A stretch of DNA of 64,000 nucleotides from Chimonanthus salicifolius (lineage: Eukaryota; Streptophyta; Magnoliopsida; Laurales; Calycanthaceae): the NCBI GenBank assembly GCA_013350335.1, contig CM023536.1:45826314-45890313 (forward strand), given 5' to 3'. Below the pieces are notes generated by a model, which was not told the DNA's origin, made no database searches, and worked only from the letters and a program-made list of their open reading frames with translations. The translations under genes and the position numbers were made by a program. Below, piece after piece: positions 10,103 to 21,646 of the stretch. Numbering within the stretch: position 1 is the stretch's first letter; each line of letters begins with the position of its first letter.

Positions 10103-13100
10103 TGTGATGACCCGACCCGGAATAGCGGGTCAGTCGAGTCGGGTAAAAATTAAAAATAGCAGATGGGTCTCTTGATTGTGTTTGTGTGAAATTATGTGTT
10201 ATTTTCTTTTATTTTTATTATTTAAAATAAAATAAATAAATATACAAAAATGTAGAATTTTATTAATTTAGGTTCCCCAATGCACACATTTTTCCCTCAA
10301 TTAGAATTTTTAAATTTGTCCCCTTCAAATTGAAATTAAGTGACCGGGAAATAAATATCAAATTAGATTTTAAATTTGCAAAGTTAAGGGTTCCAATTGG
10401 AAATTGTATAATTATTAAAAGTCCAAAATTTATAAATTAATACGATTTATTTAGCCGAGATGTTAAATAAATTCCAATGATAAATTAAAATTTGATTTTG
10501 GTAAATAAATAATTAAACTAGTAGATCAATACTTAAGTTTAAAATTTTAATAAACTTAAATATAACCATTAATCAATGAATTAAAAATAATAATAATAAT
10601 AGTAATAATAATAAACCCAAACCCGTGTGGGCCCATGAGACCCACACCTTAATCTACCTCTTTACACGGTGCTTCCTTCTTTCCTCTTCTCTTTCCTTTT
10701 TCTTTACTTTCCTTCTTCCCCTCTACTTCTTTAAGAAAAAAAAAAACAGTAACCCATCACGATGGAAATTTTCCCCAAAAATTTCATCCCCTTTCCTTCT
10801 TCTCTCCTTCTTCAAGATGGAAACCCCTCTCCATTAAAATCCTATTCTACCTCCATCTCTCAATCCCATGATTTTCGGGACAACCCAACCGACCTCCTCC
10901 CTTATAAATTCCACCCGAGATCCTTCCATGATACCGGCCATCTTAGAGCGACAACAACCCGAACTCGAGCGAGAACGACCTCCAACCATCGTAGGGCAGC
11001 AGACGACCAGTCAGCTGAGTGATTCAGGTCAGCCCCTCTTTCTCTTTCTCTTCTCTTTCTCTTTACTTCTTTGGTCCTTCTTGTCAAATGTACCCATTTT
11101 CCATCCGTGAACAGTACCTACCCCTCCCTTCCAAAGCTTGCTGTCCCTTCTTCCCTCTTCCACCGTTTTACATTTTCTCATTTTTATTTATTTGTTACTT
11201 GTAGTATCAAATTATTTTGAAATAAAATAAAATAAAGAAAGAAATCAAAATAACACTTATATTTTGACCTCTTGTTTCAGTCAACTCCTTTTTGCTGTGA
11301 TCACTTATCTTAGTGATTTTATTTTAGTCCACTTTATTAAATTGGGTTTTGGCCCTTGATTTTTAATTGTTTAAAATAACTTGATGTTTTAAGATTTAAA
11401 TATAGTTATCTATTTATTTATTTTATTACTTGAACACCAATTTTAATGGTATAAAATAATAATAACAATAATACATATATTTAGACCTTTTACTTATGTA
11501 TCTAGTTTTCAAAATAACTATGGGTTATATTTTTAGTTTGATGGTTTAAATTTTCATAATGATTCCTATAATGCATTGCCATAAATCATCTTTTTTTTTC
11601 AGAATTTCATTGACCAAATTTAACAGTTTAGCACAATTTTATCCAAGCCATAGCCCGTAGGTTACCCATGTTGTTGCAAAACCTCAGATTTTCATCTCTA
11701 TGCTTAGAGGCTAATGACGTTATGTACATGGTAGCATTTATTCAATTAGTATTTCAACATATGTAGTTAATTTATTGAGATAGTACAAGTGTTTTCCCAC
11801 CCTTCTCATTTACTTTTGTTCACATCAACAAACCTATTGTTGTTTTTCGTAAAGGGCATTATACCTTTCTTCTAATCACTGGTTAAGGAAATAAACTCTT
11901 GATTTCTCTTTTTATTATTTTTATCTTCCTTCCGTCTTCCATTTAAGATCGAGTTTTCGTGCGTGGACTTTTGGGAATTTGTGATGATATCTCAAATGCA
12001 TAATGATATATAGATATATTCACATATCAAGAGAAACTAGCCCAGACCATTGATTTAGCTGACTGATAGTAGGGACTGATTTTCAGTCTTTAAAACTGTT
12101 GATGTGAGTACTGTTTGGGCTCAGAACTTCACTCATACCTGGTCAATAAAACCTATCCTCATTCTTCTCATACTGGATCCTTAAACCAGCCTAGTTACTG
12201 TCCAATTTGGATATGTAGATATAAAACCCATCATGTACCTAGCCTCTTAACCTTTAGTTTTCAGTATCCATAGGTGAGGGCAGCACCCATCACCCATGTT
12301 CAATAATCCTCATACACCTATCTAGTCCATTTTATTTAGAAGTATTTGTTCGAAGAAATATTAATAATACTTGGAACTCGAAACAAATTTATATGCAGCA
12401 CTTCCTGGATTCCCTATTACTTGATTTCAAATTAGAATGCGTGAGGATTCATCACCTACACTTCGCAAGCTTTTTAGGTGAGGGAAAATAATACTTTGTA
12501 CTTTTATCGAGCATAACTATTCTCTATGTTATTTGTATGATTGAGCAATAGAAAAGAATATTGTATGACATGTATTTGGAATATAATATTGGATCTAGGA
12601 AATAGACTGAGTTATATCTTAGAATAGTGGTTGTAATCCAGTGCTTACTCACAGTAATGTAAGGGGATAGGCTAAATGTCTAATGGCCGTGAGGGACTCA
12701 GTCTGCCCGGATAGTTGGAAATCAATCACTAACCTTGTTGAAAGGTCCAATAATTATGTTCGTATTGGATGGATGTTTTATTGTCTATTATAGAGTTATT
12801 TTTATGTTATTAAGATGGATTTATGATATAGTGTTGTCATGGTAATAACATTGTGATATGAATTATTATTATGCATGTGGGATATTGTTGACATTGATTT
12901 TGATGTTTTAAAATATGTACATGATGTTTATGGTTAATTGAGATTTTAATCATGTTTGGGTATGATGGCAATGATTTTATTCATGACATGTTAATATAAT
13001 TCATAACATGTGGCATGATGATATAGATGATGCATAGTAGACATGGCATTGTGCATGGCATCTTCATATTCATGGGATGGGTATGGAGGTGTTGGCCGTG

Positions 13101-13995
13101 ATCTTTTATGATGACCACAACGGTGGTAGTTTCAGGCCTCGCTATTAGTGAGAAGTACCACATATGTGGTAGGTTTGGTGTTTAGGCCATGAAAGATCAC
13201 GAAGACTGATATTTGGTGGTAGTTGTGTTATGTAGGCCCCATTTGATATGGGAAGTATCACTCTGTGGTAAGTTATAGGCCTCGCTTCGGCGGGATGGCC
13301 ACCAAATACAGTGGGTATGTTGTGGAGGAATGAGATATTGAACATTGCATTGAGCATTGTGCATTGCATGGCATAATGCATGGATATTAAAAGCATATTA
13401 TTTAATTATGTTTTAAGTTCATATCTATAGAGAATAATGATGATATTATGTTGGATATGAATTATTGTATTCCTTCACTGGGCTTGGAGCTCACACCCCT
13501 TACATTGCAGGTAATCCTCTGGACTTAGGATTGGAAGAGACAACTGATGTTTAGAGACTCAAGATGAATATTTAATTTTTAGTATAGTCGTGGATTCGTA
13601 TGATTGAATTTATTTTATTTGATATTACGTATTTGGAGAGATTTGATTGGTTAGTTAGAAATAATTGAGAACTTTGAGGATATTGCTTTTATTTTATTTT
13701 ATGGAATGGGATGTGAGCAGTGAGATTAGACTTGATATTAATAGTCGATGTTATCTTTCTCATTTTTGTGGACGACATTATGATTTATGCAATGTGTAAA
13801 TTGGGCTTGAAGGATTTGATGGCTTCATTATTTCATTAACAATCTAAAAAAAAAAATTATATACTTATTTCTCCCATCCACAAATCTGTGATGTAAGGCC
13901 CGTTAGGTGCGTTGTTACGTTGAGTGACGCCCGTTCAATTTGCAGTTAAGCGGGCCACGACCCGTTTATACTGTAGAGAGGGGCGGGGCATCACA
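10103..13995. mobile_element. 3.9-kb solo LTR of a second family, nested in the gypsy 3' LTR
   Basis: The insert starts TGTGATGACCCGACCCGG and ends GGGGCATCACA, so its ends are the short inverted repeat TGTGATG/CATCACA. It is flanked by TAGTA at 10098-10102 and 13996-14000, a perfect 5-bp target duplication. There is no second internal copy of its start, no primer-binding site and no gag or pol similarity, so it reads as one LTR left after recombination between the two LTRs of a full element. A TATA box, TTATAAAT, is at 10902-10909. Open reading frames inside (10625-11204) are low complexity. A LARD-type non-coding element is the alternative. Confidence 0.8.
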
Positions 13996-14470
13996 TAGTA
14001 TGTGGTAGACTGTGATATACATGATTGACTGGGATTGGATGTTGCTTTGTTGAGAACATGCTTATTACTAATTGTACCTGCACATGCATATTGTTAATCG
14101 TACATGCAATTATTAGATGCGTAGAATGTAGGAGGGGCTCGGACGTTAAGTAACATTAGGGTTATATGGGGCCATGCAGCGGACGCGTGATGGGATGTGT
14201 ACTGCCTTGTGAGTGGATGTGGGTAGTCTCGCCCCTAGCTTGAATAAAATGGTCGGTCTGTCTTGTGGTCACCAGATATACCTTTGAGGGAGGTGTAACC
14301 TGACTTGGGGAACAAGGTGCCTGGGAGTCCCCAGTAGGGATCCTTTGGGGAAGCAGTCGCGTCAATCCTAGATAGGCTATCAGGCGGAATGTTGGTTCAC
14401 CCAAGGTAACCTTAGAAGCCTTTTGCAGTTCCGATACCCGAATGTGGGACGGATGAGATGATCCCTGAAT

Positions 14471-14860
14471 GACCGAGTAGGCTGAGGAGGTGCTCGCCTA
14501 GGTCGATGGACGGAGCGGTGAGGGACAGCTCCCGCTGGCCTAGGTCGTGATCCCTGTGGACCAAGTAGGCTGAGGAGGTGCTCGCCTAGGTCGAGGGACG
14601 GAGCGGTGAGAGGCAGCTCCCGCTGACATAGGTTGTGATCCCTGTGGACCGAGTAGGTTGAGGAGGTGCTCGCCTAGGTCGGGGGACGGAGCGATGAGGG
14701 GCAGCTCCCGCTGGTTTAGGTTGTGATCCCTGTGTGACCGAGTAGGCTGAGGAGGTGCTCGCCTAGGTCGAGGGACGGAGCGGTGAGGGACAGCTTCCGC
14801 CGGTATAGTGTGTAATCCCTAGCCGATCGAATAAGCTGAGGATGTGCTCGCCTACTCATC
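14471..14860 (+). repeat. ~88-bp tandem repeat inside the 3' LTR
   Basis: Counterpart of the array at 2929-3320, with unit starts near 14471, 14559, 14647, 14736 and 14825. Same number and order of units, with scattered single-base differences. Confidence 0.87.
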
Positions 14861-15395
14861 GGTTAAGGGATTGGGGTTGTCTAGGTAAGGTGGTTGTGGG
14901 CCATGTTGAGTACCTACCGAATGGCCCGTACGGTGGGTCGAGTGCGTGTTGTGTGGGAACCATGTACGTGGACCTTTGTTATTCCTTAGCGGTAGATATA
15001 CAGTGTGTGATATATGTTGTGTGATTATATGCATGTGTTCCCTTGCTGAGTATGTAGTACTCACCCCCTTGCCTTTCAAGTGGCTCGATGGATGTGGGAT
15101 CCAGCGGGTCCCGAGACCAGGCTTAGGCGATGATGCTTTCGGATTGCTCAGTTACTTTCCCTTTTTATTATTTAGAAAGAACCTTGTGTTTATTTTGGAT
15201 ATTGTTTATCGTTGTGGATGACTGTACTAGCCACCTATTAAACTGTTGTGTTAACTGAACTTATGGTATCTCTTTTTCCTTATGGTGGTTGATGTTTAGT
15301 CAAAAAAAAAATTATGCCGGCAGTTTAGAATGTGTGATATTTCGGTTTATTATCGGTAGTAACACGCCCGTTTCAGGATGGGGTGTTACAAAAGA

Positions 15396-16522
15396 TTTTC
15401 ATATTACCTACGATAAGGAGTTATCTTGAAAAACCCCTCCAAAATTTACTCAGTTCTTATAAATTTGTTGTTTAGGGTAAATAATTTGATATTATTCACC
15501 CCAAAATTGTTACATAGGGCAAGTATCCAAATATTGATTGCCTCATCATCATTCTAAATGGCAAACATCACTTATGAACAAATTCAATCAAAATTATAAT
15601 AGAATTACAAAATTATAATAGAATCACTTATAATGATTTAGAAGTATTCATTAGACATTTGGTAAAATCTATTAAAATTAAAGAAATAATTAGGACTAAG
15701 AGACTTGACTAAAATAAGTTCATGTCTTGCATCTATGCCATCTATTTTAAAATTTCTATATTTTAATATTTATAATTTCATCAATAAATGATGGAATGTA
15801 AGGCCTTTCTTTATTATAATTGTCTCTTACAACAAACGTTTTCTTTGAAATTAATCACCATGTCACCTCTAATTTTTTATCTCAATCTCGATTCTAGAGC
15901 TTAGATCCTAGTATTGCCAATTCAAAGTGTGCTACGTGACATGGCTATGTCATGAGGTTCTCGCGATTCAAATTCAAATTAAATTATATTTTATAATAAA
16001 GTGGAGTTCATTACCTTGTAAAACCAAATAAGTAATTTCTTATTTGAAAATTTAAAAAATATTTTTTTCATCCAACATTTATATCCATCTGATTTAGATT
16101 AATAAAATATATAATTGAAGTAATGGTGCATCTTAACAAGTAACAACTATCCATTTTATTTGTTTAAATTAAATATATAAAATGCTTAAATTAAATTTTT
16201 TATAATTAATATAATAATAATCTATAATTTAGTTTATATAATTAAAATATGTAAAAAAATAATAAATGACATTATCAGAACTGCGTGACTAAGTAACAGC
16301 CAGGTTAGAGTTTTCGAATTCCGTTCGATTCGGAGTATCAGACCCGACCGACATGACACGAATCTTCGACCGGAAGTCTCCTCCCGGAACACCTGCCCCT
16401 CGGAATCTGATTTCGCAATCGAGACTCCACAGTCCCTTAACCTTCCTTCTACTCCCGCACTGCAACGGCTACCATCTCCTTCAACTCTGGATCGTCGAAT
16501 CAGGAGTACTGGAAGGAAATAA
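15396..16522. other. AT-rich intergenic DNA upstream of the 217-residue gene
   Basis: No gene or clear repeat seen. The part from about 16260 becomes richer in G and C and probably includes the promoter and 5' untranslated region of the gene starting at 16523. The minus-strand reading frame at 16234-16767 lies opposite the first exon and is not a gene. Confidence 0.45.
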
Positions 16523-19500
16523 ATGGCTAGAAGAAAGCCCTCACTTCCTGTTCTTCTTCTCTTCCTCATCCTCCTCATAGTTCCCTCAGGAGGAGTCCAA
16601 TTCGGGCAGTGGCAAGCCCTCATCTCCCTCTCCCACTCCCTCTTGAACCGTGTCGCCAATGTGCGCTCCTCCAGAGGTGATTTTGAGGGCGCGGAGAGGG
16701 CGAGAAAGATGGCAGATAAGTTGGGAGGAAGAAGAGGGTTTGGGCTTTGGGGAGGGCTCTGGTCCATGGGGTGGGATTATGTGAAGAATTACGCGTGGAG
16801 AGATATCGTATCCGACTTGCCTTCCACTGATATTTTCCGCGCCGTATCGGACATGAGCGAGATCTTGGTTGCGCTGAATGAGTTGACTCGGTTCGAATCG
16901 GACCGGCAGAGAGTGAAGTGGGTTTCGCAGAACTATCAGAGGATTCTTCGCGTTTCTGGATCTCTCTTTCGCAGGCTGCTCGTTGTCTTCTCCCGACCGG
17001 TAAGCTTGATACTTCTTCTCGACCTCAATTCTATAGTGAGTGGCAATAAGGCTTCATTTGGGTGCAAATGTGAAAAACTCAAATGTGGCAAATAGAACTA
17101 AACATGGGTATACGGAACCAGAGATTCTGGGTTCAATCCCCAGTGGAGTTGTTTTTTTATATTCCATCTTTTTTCTTTTCCCTGTTTTTGCCACCCTCTA
17201 GTTTGTGAGGAATGGATTGAATTATTGGCGTTTTGAGAAAATATTTTCTCATTTTATGGTTACCTTTGCTTCAAATCTCAATTAGCTCAATCATGGGCTC
17301 TTACAATAGCAACATTCCCTTCTTAGAATGAACGAAGCCTAAATCCAGTATAGAATTCCAGAACAGAATCTAAATTTACTGTAACACTTTTAACAAATTA
17401 GGTTATAAGAATGGTCCTAGCTAGAGGCCATTTCAGCCCATTCCAACTGAAATGGGCCTGGATTATTCTAAATTTTTTGAATATTAAAGAAAACCAAAAA
17501 TTTCAAAATGTTGACCAAATGGGATGGTACTTGGGCCGAATGACACCAAAAATTGGCCCATGTTGGGATTTTCTGTATTTCTAATAAACCCAAAATATCA
17601 TGTTATTGGTAACCCAAGACTGAAAACTCAGTCAAATGTTTGGATATTGACCATTTTTTGTGTGTGTTATTGCTCTCTGTTGTTGTACATGTGCTTCCAC
17701 TACATTTATCTAAATCATTGTTGGGTTTGATCCAAGTCTCCAATGGATAGATGAGGAGATCACAACTAGAATTCAGAACTCATGAGGATTCATAATCTAA
17801 GTTGAAATCAAAAGAAGAAAGATGGATTCTGAACCCCAGGAAAAACAAGGCTATACATTGCAACAAGTGCTAACTGATTATGTTGAGAGATTAGTAGGAA
17901 AAAATGGTTGAAAAGTAAACGTTTGCTGATGAGTTTGATAATGAGACACTGGTTAAATCAAACTAGAGAACAAAGACCAGAGAACTAAAACTCAAAACCT
18001 TCAAATTCATATGACCGTTGCAGGCACTATTGCATACACCGCACCTCTCAAACATATTACAGTTGTTGGTACCAAAAGAATGCACTCAAGAGGAGTAACA
18101 AAGGAAAGAGAGAATGAACTGTTTTATTTTTTAGGAAATAATAGAAGGATGTAAACACAGAAATCCCTATTTTTACTTTTTTTGAGAAGGTGGTGGTGGG
18201 AGTGTGTATAATGACTTCAATTTCCTGTTAATGAGTTTGCTGTTGTGGATGGCCTGTTGGAGTTCCATGTCTTGAGATCACCACTGCTCCAACCCATGAG
18301 TTTCAAGAAACTTCTGTGGGCCTTTTGACTCACAAACAGCTTCACTGCGACCTGTCCTCAGGCATCAGTCTTTAGCTTCTCCGAACCCTCATTGTCACCA
18401 ACATTGCTCTCAGTTGTCCCAGCCGGATCTGTATAGTAACAGCAAATGTAGTCACTGTTGTTACATATAAATGTGGGACCCACTTCTTACGATCTGCAAA
18501 TATTTTATCCATTCCTACAACTTTCTCTTCAGCACTGGGCTGAATCTCACCAATTGAAGGAAACATCCCTTTGATCCTCTTCCAAGCACCTACAGCTTTC
18601 TCACTGATGTTTCTCAAACTCATAGCAAGTGTGACTGAAGGTGGCTTGCACAGATGGGTTTCCACAAACACCCCTTGTTTAGCCAATGCTTTACCCACTT
18701 AGAGGGCAAATCCAGCTCCCAAGGAATGGCCTGCAATGCATACATTGCTGCTCCCGAATCTGTCAACCATTGATTTTAGAGCCTCCATAGCTACATTAAA
18801 TCTTACAGATCCCTTCAAGCTTTCCCATGCTAGAAAATGAAGATCATCGTCTAAATCTCTTCTAATTGTTGGGCTCTTCAGCAATGTTCCTCTGAGTGCT
18901 AGAACAGCCTTTGGAGCGCCACTTGGTATCATCAGTATGAAATCTGTCAGTGCCGCAGAACAGTCCCATTCTATAATTGCTTCAAATATAGAGCCATCTC
19001 TTTCATCTACTAATATTTGGGTCAACTTATACTTGACGGGCTTCCACCATTTTGGAGCAAGACCATTTTCTTCTATTTTGTTTTCTTGTCTGTCGAGTTC
19101 GAGCAAGTATTCCACCTGAATGAAGCTGGCTATTACTGTTCTTCTGTAGTTACAATCCTTCCTGCAGTCCAAAATTGGGATCATAACCTTAAAGCAGGAA
19201 CATGGATCTCAAAATTATGAATAAATTTTTAGGTCATATTTAGGATCTTCGCTTTGATTGTTATGGTGATGTGTTCAACAAAATGGTCAAAAGACAAGGG
19301 ATATTTCAAAAAACACAAGGGGTACAATATGTAATATGCCAATCCACCAAAGCCACTAGAAACAACAAAATGAAGAAAATAATGTAGGCAATAAAGAGAG
19401 ATGATGATGTAGCGGAAGCGGTGGAAAAATTAAAATAACTAACCAACTCCGACAAAGTTTCAGGTAATAGGCTGCAAGTGGTAACTAAGGGATGAATAAG

Positions 19501-21646
19501 TAATGGCAGAACTAAAGGTCATGTGGGTTAATAAGTTTAGGGCAAGGACACGGGTATTGGGTGAGAAGGATAGAAAAGAAAGAGGAAAAGAAATAGAGAG
19601 AATGGCGGAAGAGGGGAACACCCGCAAGGAGTAGCGGTGGAAGAGAGACGAGCGGAAGATGAAGAGCAGAGAAAGGGTTCGAGTTTGGAAGGACGGTACT
19701 TGGAAAGGTCTGGGCTCACCAATGGCTACGGAGAGGTCTCTGAATAGCAGCGATGGAGCTAACATTAGGAAGGAGGCGTGGCTGTTTGCAGCGAAACAGA
19801 GCATAGGCGGAAGCGACGACAGTAGTGACTTTTGATAAAGCTCAAACAGCCTATTATGGTAACTTCTCATGAGATTAAGCCCAAGGTCCGACGATGTGGA
19901 GACTGGAATGAGTCAGCTGCAATAAACCTGCAGCAAAGGCAGTGATAGCAAGGAAGATAGCGAAGATAACTTCAAATAATCTCAGATTTTCATTAATTCG
20001 AAAGAGGTATGTTCCTCTGTTACATCCATAGCTTTATATAGGAAAACTAACACTCAAAATATAATAGGACCCTACAACTGACTGTCCTAAACGAATTTGG
20101 AAGGCCACGCTAGTGGTTTCCAATTCATCTACAACTTCTAAACTTATCTAGGACTCTTAAACCAACTGGGAAAGCCTGACGTGGCTATCTACTAAAACAA
20201 GGACTCTGGATCTTAGAGAGGATCGAATACAATAAAATAGAAATAATTACTAATATGCTAAATAAGAGAAATGGGGTCTATGCTCTACGTGTTCTACATC
20301 AGATGAACACACTGATTTACATGGAAAGTCTTCTCAAATGAAGAGAGAAAAACCTTGGAGCCACAATCCAAATCCACTATGCATGAACATAGGTAACAAG
20401 ATACCTTCTCTAGAAAATAACTTGAGGATCATCATTCCAATGAATGCAAGGGGACCCCTACTCTTTCACTCAAGATCCACTCTCTTGAGTGAAAGAGAAA
20501 AGAAAACAATATATCTCACTTTCTTAGTTGCAAGGTCTCGGGGAGCCTCCCCAAGGTCTCGAGACCTCCTCGAGATCTTGGGAGGACCCCGAGGTCTCGG
20601 GATTGAGAGCAGTCTGAAAATACAGTCAAATGTTTATTTTTCTCTCTGGATCATTGCCGAGGTCTCAAAATTTTCTCGAGACCATGAGGCCGAGATCTTG
20701 GGACCTACCTGAGATCTCGGGACTGAGAGCAGAAGATTTTTACAGCAGTTTTGCGCTCTGTCTCTGGAAGGCTAACGAGGGCTCGGGATTTCTCCGAGAC
20801 CATGGGGCCGAGATCTCTAGACTGAGAGCAAGATAAGTTTACAAGATTTTTCTTTAGCTCCCAATTCTTATACCTCTAAGTGCTCGTGATTGAATGTTGT
20901 AAAATTTAAGGTCTGACTGTTTTAGTCTAGTAAACATTCTACATTTTTATTTGTTTGTTTCCACTTCACCAAGACTCGAGCCCGGCCCAACCCCATGAAA
21001 CCACCAATCATGGCCACACGGACAACGAGTGTCAGTAGTAAACATTCTACATACCAGGGTCTCTAAGCCTACAGAGGTTTGGGTTCCACCACCTAGTGTC
21101 ATCTAAAGACCATATTACCTGATTGGTTGCCACACACTTGATGAGTTCACTATTGCAGCTTTCGATCTTTAAACAGCCTTCCTGCAACATCTTCACTCAA
21201 CCAACGCAAGGTTCAACATGGTCATGGAATTGACAATAATGAACTTGGTCAAACCGGGGCACTAACAATCGTCTATCAAATCTTTTGATTGTATTTAGTA
21301 CATCTGTTAGAGTAACAAACTACATGGTTTGTTGTTCCACAGCTTACAATTTTAATCAGTAAGCTGAGCAACTTAATATGCTGTAATTTCTATTTTCCTG
21401 TTCAACTTGTTTTTATACACATCCATTCCTTAATGGTGATTGAAACTATCTTCTGGTGGCTGAGTACAGGGGCCTTTGCGGGAGATGGTGTTGTTAGTGC
21501 AGGAGGAGGTTCAGGGCAACCTCCTTCAAGATTGCCTTGAAGTAGGGGGCAATGACTTGAAGGGCTTGCTTCAAGTAGCCAGGGACATTCTCCTTAACCA
21601 TGTCTCCTCACCTTCTGGCAGCTCTCATTCCTACGATGACCTCTAG
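16523..21646 (+). CDS. Two-exon gene, plant protein of unknown function (217 residues)
   Basis: Exon 1 is 16523-16999 (159 codons) and exon 2 is 21470-21646 (58 codons plus TAG). The donor reads CCG|GTAAGC and the acceptor TACAG|GGGCC; both junctions are in phase 0, so the frame is continuous: ...VVFSRP then GPLREMV.... The ATG at 16523 is followed by a hydrophobic stretch (residues 9-22) behind basic residues, a signal peptide or membrane anchor. The rest is soluble-looking, with FGQWQALISLSHSL, LWSMGWDYVKNYAWRD and, near the C-terminus, GGNDLKGLLQVARDILL. I recall uncharacterised proteins of this build in many plants but no function. The join rests on frame, splice signals and resemblance. 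The 4470-bp intron holds an antisense lipase pseudogene. Confidence 0.78.
17000..18189. other. 5' part of the long intron
   Basis: Non-coding. At about 17128-17148 the sequence GGGTTCAATCCCC looks like a tRNA B-box, perhaps from a SINE fragment, but I see no matching A-box. Nothing else recognised. Confidence 0.4.
18190..19161 (-). pseudogene. Class-3 lipase / alpha-beta hydrolase pseudogene (At4g10955-like)
   Basis: Reading on the minus strand from a plausible 3' splice site (ACTGCAG|GAAGG, exon start 19161), the translation opens KDCNYRRTVIASFIQ, passes LILVDERDGSIFEAI-like sequence, and reaches the nucleophile elbow AGHSLGAGFAL, a GxSxG motif with the catalytic serine. A TAA at 18699-18701 follows at once where relatives usually carry Gln (my recollection). 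Similarity continues (VGKALAKQGVFVETHL, KKWVPHLYV), then the frame shifts near 18460, meets TGA near 18358, shifts again near 18330 and fades at about 18190 in a KSLYTLPPP-like tail. Because an intron boundary is kept, it is more likely a decayed genomic copy than a retro-copy. The first exon was not found. Confidence 0.82.
19162..20500. other. Intron segment between the pseudogene and the GGTCTC repeat
   Basis: A minus-strand reading frame at 19460-19870 is serine- and leucine-rich and resembles nothing I know. The stretch 19970-20300 has a TATA-like TTTATATAGG and looks like a decayed LTR on the minus strand, but I cannot pair it with a second copy. Confidence 0.3.
20528..20845. repeat. Imperfect tandem repeat rich in GGTCTCGAGACC palindromes
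   Basis: Units of roughly 100-120 bp, each with GAG(G/A)TCTCGGGA(T/C)TGAGAGCAG or a close variant, begin near 20594, 20711 and 20809. Between them, forms of TTCTCGAGACCATGAGGCCG recur. The block at 20534-20600 is dense in self-complementary GGTCTCGAGACC and CTCGAGATC words. It lies in the intron of the 217-residue gene. Origin unknown. Confidence 0.6.

Larger units (their letters stand above)
8797..15390 (+). repeat. 3' LTR of the gypsy chromovirus, split by a nested element
   Basis: Two parts, 8797-10102 and 14001-15390 (plus one copy of the 5-bp duplication), together about 2.7 kb and matching the 5' LTR. The break falls at the point corresponding to 2457 of the 5' LTR. It keeps the TATA box (9097-9104), the telomere-like boxes, the hairpin (9123-9147) and the tandem repeat. 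Differences from the 5' LTR are few in every stretch I compared, so the insertion is fairly recent relative to the other elements here. Confidence 0.92.
1163..15395 (+). mobile_element. Ty3-gypsy chromovirus (Tekay/Del type), degenerate, with target duplication
   Basis: A complete LTR retrotransposon by structure: 5' LTR 1168-3849, primer-binding site, gag-pol relic, polypurine tract, 3' LTR 8797-15390. AAAGA occurs at 1163-1167 and again at 15391-15395, a perfect 5-bp target duplication. Order of domains is gag, two zinc knuckles, protease, reverse transcriptase, RNase H, integrase, chromodomain. Integrase after RNase H marks Ty3-gypsy, and the C-terminal chromodomain with long LTRs points to the Tekay/Del chromovirus lineage (from family knowledge). 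The coding region has several frameshifts and stops, so this copy cannot move by itself. The 3' LTR is interrupted by a solo LTR of another family. Confidence 0.93.

Noticed and set aside
10625..11204. Overlapping short reading frames in the solo LTR
   Set aside because: Pyrimidine-rich, no motif, inside a non-coding LTR.
16234..16767. 177-residue minus-strand frame
   Set aside because: It is antisense to exon 1 of the 217-residue gene, whose plus-strand reading has a signal peptide, splice sites and a matching second exon.
17120..17150. tRNA-like T-arm GGGTTCAATCCCC
   Set aside because: No acceptor stem or A-box at the right distance; at most a SINE scrap.
19460..19870. 136-residue minus-strand frame as exon 1 of the lipase
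   Set aside because: Composition is Ser/Leu/Phe-rich, it lacks the expected N-terminal lipase sequence, and no splice join was evident.
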